64,000 nucleotides of DNA from Phycicoccus endophyticus. GTDB taxonomy: Bacteria; Actinomycetota; Actinomycetes; Actinomycetales; Dermatophilaceae. Position 1 is the stretch's first letter. Each line of letters begins with the position of its first letter. Of the stretch, positions 59,405-64,000 are shown piece by piece. The notes under the pieces were generated by a model. The model did no database searches and was not told the DNA's origin. It saw only the letters and a list, made by a program, of their open reading frames with translations. The stretch is from the NCBI RefSeq assembly GCF_011326735.1, contig NZ_JAANCN010000002.1, positions 248,001 to 312,000 on the forward strand. Direction: 5' to 3'. The position numbers and the translations under genes were made by a program.

Positions 59405-59988
59405 CACCACCGACCGACCCGTTCACCGCGTTCGCGCCTGCGCTGGCCGGTCCGCCCCGGCTGGAGCCGACCGACGTCTCCTACGTCCTCGAGGACACCT
59501 CGCTCGGGCGGATGCTGCTCGCCGTGCGCGACGACGGCCGGGTGCTCACCACCGCCTTCGCCCCGGACGCCGCCCACGAGCAGCACTGGCTGGAGCGGGT
59601 CGCTCAGCGGGTGAGCCCCCGGGTGCTGCGCCACCCGCGACCCACCGACGCGGTGCGCCGGGCCCTCGAGGACTTCCTCGCGGGCCGGGCGCGGCAGGTG
59701 GCGGTCGAGCCCGACCTCGCGCTGCTCTCGGACTTCCAGCGGCTCGTGCTCACCGGCCTGGCGGCGTCGGTCGGCTACGGCCGGCGCACGACCTACGCCG
59801 CCCTCGCGCAGCACCTCGGGCGGCCGCGAGCCGCGCGGGCGGTCGGTACGGCGCTCGCCGGGAACCCCCTGTGCGTCACGCTGCCGTGCCATCGTGTCCT
59901 GCCCGCGGCGGGCGGCGTCGGCGGGTACGCCGGCGGCCCGGCGGCGAAGGAGGCGCTGCTCGCCCTCGAGGCCCGCAGCGCGGGGTGA
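59401..59988 (+). CDS. O6-alkylguanine-DNA alkyltransferase-like protein
   Basis: A 195-residue protein. The C-terminal DNA-binding and active-site domain has GYGRRTTYAALAQHLGRPRAARAVGTAL and the alkyl-acceptor motif LPCHRVLPAAGGVGGYAGG with Cys163, as in Ogt/MGMT suicide repair enzymes. The N-terminal domain carries no obvious metal-binding motif. It repairs O6-alkylguanine by transfer to its own cysteine. It is translationally coupled to the sigma factor (ATGA), so sigma and repair protein are co-expressed. Confidence 0.92.
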   Translation: MTPPTDPFTAFAPALAGPPRLEPTDVSYVLEDTSLGRMLLAVRDDGRVLTTAFAPDAAHEQHWLERVAQRVSPRVLRHPRPTDAVRRALEDFLAGRARQVAVEPDLALLSDFQRLVLTGLAASVGYGRRTTYAALAQHLGRPRAARAVGTALAGNPLCVTLPCHRVLPAAGGVGGYAGGPAAKEALLALEARSAG

Positions 59989-59991
59989 GGG

Positions 59992-60771
59992 TCACGCCCA
60001 GCGGAACCAGCGCACCGCGGCGACTCCGAGGACGACGGCCCAGCCGGCGACGACGCCGAGGTCGAGCGCCGACGGGAACGCCCCGGCCATCGCGTCGCCG
60101 AGCGCCTGGGCGCCGGCACCGAGAGGGGTGTACCCGACCACCTGGCCCAGCAGCTGCGGCATGACCTGGACGGGAAGCCACACCCCGGAGGTGAACATCA
60201 TCGGGAACAGCAGCGAGGTCCCGACCGCCTGGGCCACCTTCGTCGTCGGCGAGACGGCAGTGACGAGGGCGCCGAGCCCGCTCATCGCCGCGACGACGAG
60301 CACGAGGGCCACGGCGTAGCCCAGTGGGGACGCGGGCAGCGGCACGCCGAACCCGGCGCGTCCCACGACCAGCACGAGGACCACGGAGACCAGCACCGCC
60401 ACCGCGTGGACGAGGACCTGGGCGAGCAGCAGCGTCCCCGCGGACAGCGGTGTCGTCCGCAACCGGGTGACGATGCCGCGCTCGCGGTAGCTCGTGAGGA
60501 CCGGCGGCATCGTCTGGACCCCCGCGACGAGCACCGCCAGGAGGACGCAGACCGGCACGTAGAGGTCGAGCACGCGCGCTCCCCCGAGGTCGGGCGTGGG
60601 CTCCCGGAAGCTCGGGACCAGCGCGATGGCACACAGCAGCGCGGTCGGGAAGACGAGGACCCAGAACCAGGCCCCCGGCTCCCGGACGAACAGCCGCGCC
60701 TCGGTCCACAGCAGCGCGCGGGCGCCGGCCGAGCGCTCCAGCGCCGAGGGCTCCCGGCCGTGCGTGGTCAC
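59992..60771 (-). CDS. ABC-2 type exporter, permease (drug-type)
   Basis: A 259-residue ABC-2 permease with six helices. Its cytoplasmic coupling motif is TSYRERGIVTRLRTTPLSAGTLLLAQVLVHAV, typical of DrrB/YadH-like permeases. It starts at GTG 60771, overlapping the ATPase stop by 4 bases, and ends 3 bp from the repair gene (convergent). Substrate unknown; antibiotic or lipid export is typical. Confidence 0.92.
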   Translation of the reverse strand: MTTHGREPSALERSAGARALLWTEARLFVREPGAWFWVLVFPTALLCAIALVPSFREPTPDLGGARVLDLYVPVCVLLAVLVAGVQTMPPVLTSYRERGIVTRLRTTPLSAGTLLLAQVLVHAVAVLVSVVLVLVVGRAGFGVPLPASPLGYAVALVLVVAAMSGLGALVTAVSPTTKVAQAVGTSLLFPMMFTSGVWLPVQVMPQLLGQVVGYTPLGAGAQALGDAMAGAFPSALDLGVVAGWAVVLGVAAVRWFRWA

Positions 60772-61703
60772 CTGCGCTCCTCGGGCCGGGCGGTCTCCGG
60801 GCGGCGTACGAGGTCGAGGTAGGCCTGGTCGAGGCTGCCGTCGGACACCCGCAGACGTCCCGGTCGGACACCGCGTGCGTGCAGCCGCTCCAGGACGAGC
60901 AGCACCGCCTCGTCGCTGCCGGTGACGAGGACCCGTCCGTCCTCGCAGCGGACTGCCGCGACCCCGGCGACCGCCGAGAGCTCGGTCGGGTCGAGCGCGG
61001 GCTCGGGAGTGAAGGCCATGACGGTCGCGTCGGCACCGCCGACGAGCTCGCGCGGCGTCCCCGTGGCCCGGACCCGGCCCCCGACGATGACGGTCACCCG
61101 GTCGCAGAGCAGCTGGGCCTCCTCCATCGAGTGCGTGACGAGCAGGACCGTCGTCCCGCGGTCCCGGGTCTCGCGGACGATCTGCCAGGTGTCGCGCCGG
61201 GCCTCGGGGTCCAGCCCGGTGGTCAGCTCGTCGAGGATGACGAGCGTGGGCCGGCCGAGGAGGGCCAGGGCGATCGACAGCCGCTGGCGCTGCCCGCCGC
61301 TGAGGCGGTCGAAGCGCCGCCCGAGGAGGCCCTCGAGGCCCAGCCGCCCGGCGAGCTCGCGCCACGGGACGGGGTCGGCGTAGAGGGCCGACCAGAGCGC
61401 GAGCGCCTCGCCCACCCGCAGCTTCGGCTGCAGCTGGGCCTCCTGCAGCTGGACGCCGACGAGCCGCGTGGCGGCCCTCCGGTCGGCGGCCGGGTCGATG
61501 CCCGCGACCCGGACGCTGCCGGAGTCCGGTCTGCGCAGCCCGGCGACGGTCTCCACGGTGCTCGTCTTGCCGGCGCCGTTCGGTCCGAGGACGCCGTGGA
61601 TCTCCCCCTGCTCGACGGTGAGGGACACCCCGGCGACGGCCTCGAGGTCGCCGTGGGAGACGCACAGCTCGGTGACCTCGACGAGAGGCACGGCAGGGCC
61701 CAT
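60768..61703 (-). CDS. ABC-2 type exporter, ATPase (drug-type)
   Basis: A 311-residue ATPase with Walker A GPNGAGKTS (40-48), LSGGQRQRLSIALAL, Walker B LVILDELTTGLDP and switch HSMEEAQLL. The DEL variation at the Walker B end (DEP is usual) is seen in some members. A C-terminal regulatory domain of about 90 residues follows, as in DrrA-like ATPases. The ATG at 61703 gives the normal N-terminus; upstream frame is unlikely. It is followed by its permease with 4-base overlap. Confidence 0.93.
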   Translation of the reverse strand: MGPAVPLVEVTELCVSHGDLEAVAGVSLTVEQGEIHGVLGPNGAGKTSTVETVAGLRRPDSGSVRVAGIDPAADRRAATRLVGVQLQEAQLQPKLRVGEALALWSALYADPVPWRELAGRLGLEGLLGRRFDRLSGGQRQRLSIALALLGRPTLVILDELTTGLDPEARRDTWQIVRETRDRGTTVLLVTHSMEEAQLLCDRVTVIVGGRVRATGTPRELVGGADATVMAFTPEPALDPTELSAVAGVAAVRCEDGRVLVTGSDEAVLLVLERLHARGVRPGRLRVSDGSLDQAYLDLVRRPETARPEERR

Positions 61704-61840
61704 GCCTCGAGCATGACAACGCCGGCTCCGCCCCGCAGCCGTCCGGCGAAAGAGGAGTGCGGCACGCCGGTCCCGAACGCGGCGCGGGCCCGTGTGCACA
61801 CCCCGCCTCCTCGGTCGGGGCGGGGTGACATAGTGCGCTC

Positions 61841-62932
61841 GTGCGTGCCTTCCGCTGCCGGGTGTGTGACAGCCCGCTCTTCTTCGAGAACTCCGTGTGC
61901 GTCTCCTGCGGCACCCCGCTCGCCTTCTCCCGCGAGGAGCGGGCGATCGTCCCCGTCGACGACCAGGGGCGCTACGTCGACGCCGGCGGGATGCTCTGGT
62001 ACGTCTGCGCCAACCGCGAGGTCGCCGCCTGCACGTGGCTGGCCCGGGCCGAGGGCGGGCAGTGCTCGGCGTGCGAGCTCACCCGCACCCGGCCCGCCGA
62101 CGACGACACCGTCGGCCTGGCCCAGCTGCCCGTCGCGGAGGCGGCCAAGCGCCACCTCGTCGTCGAGCTGGACGCCCTCGGCTTCCCCGTCATCGGCAAG
62201 CACGAGGACGCCGTCAACGGGCTGGCCTTCGACCTGCTCTCCAGCGTCGACGAGAGCGTCGTCATCGGCCATGCCGACGGCGTGGTGACGATCGACCTCG
62301 CGGAGTCGGCCGACGACCGGCGGGAGAAGGTGCGCGTCGAGCTCGACGAGCCGTACCGGACCATGCTCGGGCACTTCCGGCACGAGGTGGGGCACTACTA
62401 CGACTGGCAGCTCGTCACCGACGGCCCGCTGCGCGAGCGCTACCGAGAGCTGTTCGGGGACGAGACCGCCGGCTACCAGGCCGCCATCGACCGGCACTAC
62501 GCCGAGGGCCCGCCCGCGGACTGGCGCGAGCACTACATCTCCGCCTACGCGACGATGCACCCGTTCGAGGACTTCGCCGAGTGCTTCGCGCACTACCTGC
62601 ACATCTGCGACACCGTGGACACCGCCGCCGAGCAGGGCCTGCTCACCGTCTCACCGGCGGCCTTCTCGAGCGTGCGCGACCTCGTCGTCGGGGTCTGGGT
62701 GCCGCTGTCGACCGCGCTGAACCAGATCAACCGCTCGATGGGCAAGGACGACCTCTACCCGTTCGTCATCCCGGCCGCCGTCCTCGACAAGCTGGCCTTC
62801 GTCGCCTCGGTCGTCCCCGGCTCCTCGGCTCCGGGCGCGAGCGGTGCCCAGCCCACCCACGCCGAGGACGTCCGCAGCGCCAACCGGGCCGAGAGCCGGC
62901 GCCGGGGCTTCCTGCGTCGGCTGCGCGGCTGA
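61841..62932 (+). CDS. Zinc-ribbon metallopeptidase-like protein
   Basis: A 363-residue protein. An N-terminal zinc ribbon has Cys6, Cys9, Cys20 and Cys23 (RCRVCDSPLFF, VCVSCGTPL). A second cysteine group CANREVAACTW and GGQCSAC follows at about 56-78. The zinc-metallopeptidase motif HEVGHYYD lies near residue 180 in FRHEVGHYYDWQL, and a downstream glutamate in HPFEDFAECFAHYLH may complete the site. The layout fits the putative zinc-binding metallo-peptidase family (DUF2248-like). Function unknown. The GTG at 61841 follows a -10-like CATAGT by 6 bases, so the message may be leaderless. Confidence 0.85.
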   Translation: MRAFRCRVCDSPLFFENSVCVSCGTPLAFSREERAIVPVDDQGRYVDAGGMLWYVCANREVAACTWLARAEGGQCSACELTRTRPADDDTVGLAQLPVAEAAKRHLVVELDALGFPVIGKHEDAVNGLAFDLLSSVDESVVIGHADGVVTIDLAESADDRREKVRVELDEPYRTMLGHFRHEVGHYYDWQLVTDGPLRERYRELFGDETAGYQAAIDRHYAEGPPADWREHYISAYATMHPFEDFAECFAHYLHICDTVDTAAEQGLLTVSPAAFSSVRDLVVGVWVPLSTALNQINRSMGKDDLYPFVIPAAVLDKLAFVASVVPGSSAPGASGAQPTHAEDVRSANRAESRRRGFLRRLRG

Positions 62933-62962
62933 GCGCCCCCGGCGGCGGGCAGGGCCCCGCGG

Positions 62963-64000
62963 TCAGTGGAACCCGTGGCGCGCGAGCGGGTGCATCAGCT
63001 CGCGCTCCTCGTAGGCCAGGTGCGAGAGCAGGGTGTCGGTGAGCAGGTCGACGACGTGCCGGAGGCGCTCGAGCGCCCCGTCCTCCTCGGCGACGAGCGC
63101 GACGAGCGCGCGGTCGACGTCGTCGAGGACGTCGTGGATGACCTCGTGCTCCTCCTCGAGGCGGGTGATGACCGGTGCCGCCTCCGGGTCGGTCCAGCGC
63201 AGATGCGGGAAGATCGCCTGGTCCTCGAGGGTGTGGTGGCCGGTGACGACCCGGCAGTACGACTCGCAGTAGGCCCCGAGGGTCCACTGGTTCTGGCGCA
63301 TCGTCATCGCGTTGACCGCCGAGCGCGCGGACCCGACCGAGAGCATCCCTCGGGCCACCTGGTCGACGATGTCGCGCACCTGGGCCAGCTCGGCCCGCAG
63401 GTGGTCGTGGACCTCGACGAGGTGACGGGGCGCGGCGAGCTCGGCGTCGGAGTAGCCGGCGGACCCGGAGCGGTCGGGGTAGGTCGGGCGGGCCGCCTCG
63501 TCCCACGCGAGCTCTCCGGTCAGCCGGGTGCCGTCGTCCGGGGTCGGGACGAAGGGGGTGGCGGTCGAGGAGACGGGTGCCCGCTGCGACGGTGCCTGGT
63601 CGGCCAGCGGCTGCCCGCCCGTGGCCGCCTCCGGTGGCCGGGTGGCCGCCCCGGCCCGGCCGGCCTCGACGAGCTCGCGGGTCGCCGGCGCGACCTGCCC
63701 GGCCCACGCCTCGACGAGGGCCGGGTCGTCGGTCCCGAGGACGAACGTCGACATCCCCTGCTCGAGGGCCAGGGCCGCGAGCTGCTCGGGCCAGTCACCG
63801 GGCCGGCCGCGCAGCCCGCGCGGCCCGGGGAAGACGTTGTACAGGCGCCGCACGTCCTCGGGCGCCCGGCCCGCGGCCACGGCGGCCTCGTCGATGGTCG
63901 CGTTCATCGGGCCGAGGTCCTCCGGGTCGGCGTAGCCCATGCTCGGCAGCCACCCGTCGGCGAGCCGGCCGGTGACCCGCAGCATCCGCGGCTTGTAGGC
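62963..64000 (-). CDS. Luciferase-like oxidoreductase fused to a hemerythrin domain (partial)
   Basis: The C-terminal 345 residues of a longer protein that continues off the right edge (its 5' end is missing). The first part, YKPRMLRVTGRLADGWLPS and STFVLGTDDPALVEAWAGQV, is the end of an LLM-class (F420- or FMN-dependent) barrel. After a linker of about 80 residues comes a hemerythrin-like four-helix domain with VEVHDHLRAELAQV, HHTLEDQAIFPHL, EEEHEVIHDVLDDVD and HLAYEERELMHPL, whose histidines and glutamates bind a di-iron centre. The fusion may couple flavin chemistry with oxygen or NO sensing, which is inference. Confidence 0.88.
   Translation of the reverse strand, partial: AYKPRMLRVTGRLADGWLPSMGYADPEDLGPMNATIDEAAVAAGRAPEDVRRLYNVFPGPRGLRGRPGDWPEQLAALALEQGMSTFVLGTDDPALVEAWAGQVAPATRELVEAGRAGAATRPPEAATGGQPLADQAPSQRAPVSSTATPFVPTPDDGTRLTGELAWDEAARPTYPDRSGSAGYSDAELAAPRHLVEVHDHLRAELAQVRDIVDQVARGMLSVGSARSAVNAMTMRQNQWTLGAYCESYCRVVTGHHTLEDQAIFPHLRWTDPEAAPVITRLEEEHEVIHDVLDDVDRALVALVAEEDGALERLRHVVDLLTDTLLSHLAYEERELMHPLARHGFH

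Overview
The window comes from a very GC-rich actinobacterium. Codon third positions are almost all G or C, GTG starts are common, and most adjacent co-directional genes overlap by 4 bases (ATGA or GTGA). DtxR/IdeR-type iron boxes, a CsoR-CopA pair, polyprenol-phosphate-mannose-type glycosyltransferases, DUF5926 and DUF4446 proteins and a luciferase-like oxidoreductase fit the order Micrococcales, probably near the Intrasporangiaceae. That placement is inferred from gene content only. No rRNA, tRNA, CRISPR array, transposase or prophage gene was seen.

Layout. 1-5.2 kb: an AIM24 protein, an FMN reductase, a DUF1003 membrane protein and the ferrous-iron operon feoA-feoB-feoC, divergent from a low-molecular-weight phosphotyrosine phosphatase. 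5.2-14.2 kb: purB; csoR-copA with a perfect CsoR-type operator; a VOC protein; a SPOUT rRNA methyltransferase; two overlapping PAP2 phosphatases; a DUF1206 membrane protein; a HAD phosphatase. 14.2-19.1 kb: a complete ferric-siderophore ABC importer with a siderophore-interacting reductase, behind a strong iron box. 19.1-25.6 kb: a short palindromic repeat array, an ABC-2 exporter with a NarL/DesK-type two-component system, serS and a LysE-type exporter. 25.7-33.1 kb: a six-gene operon pairing a Dpp/Opp-type importer with anhydro-N-acetylmuramate kinase and a penicillin-binding/beta-lactamase-fold hydrolase, read here as a cell-wall recycling operon.

33.17-34.05 kb: a second, larger repeat array with imperfect terminal inverted repeats encloses a TmrB-like P-loop gene whose stop codon lies in a repeat. 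34-38.2 kb: an amidotransferase, a Na+/H+ antiporter, a diacylglycerol-kinase-like protein and an alpha/beta hydrolase. 38.2-42.2 kb: a second ferric-siderophore importer with two iron boxes. 42.3-47.4 kb: zwf, then efeU-efeO-efeB behind an iron box. 47.4-57.4 kb: a patatin, an acyltransferase, pheA, and a cell-envelope group (two GT-C mannosyltransferase-like proteins, a GT2 enzyme, and an alkaline-phosphatase-like domain fused to a polytopic membrane domain). 57.4-64 kb: an RsbW-like ATPase, a glycerophosphodiesterase, an ECF-like sigma factor overlapping an O6-alkylguanine repair protein, an ABC-2 exporter, a zinc-ribbon metallopeptidase, and the end of an oxidoreductase-hemerythrin fusion.

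How it works together. Four iron-import systems (Feo, two siderophore importers, EfeUOB) lie within about 43 kb, each behind a recognisable 19-bp iron box, so they probably form one co-regulated iron-starvation response. The most unusual structure is the pair of helically phased palindrome arrays at 19.1 and 33.2-34.0 kb, one of which carries a gene.
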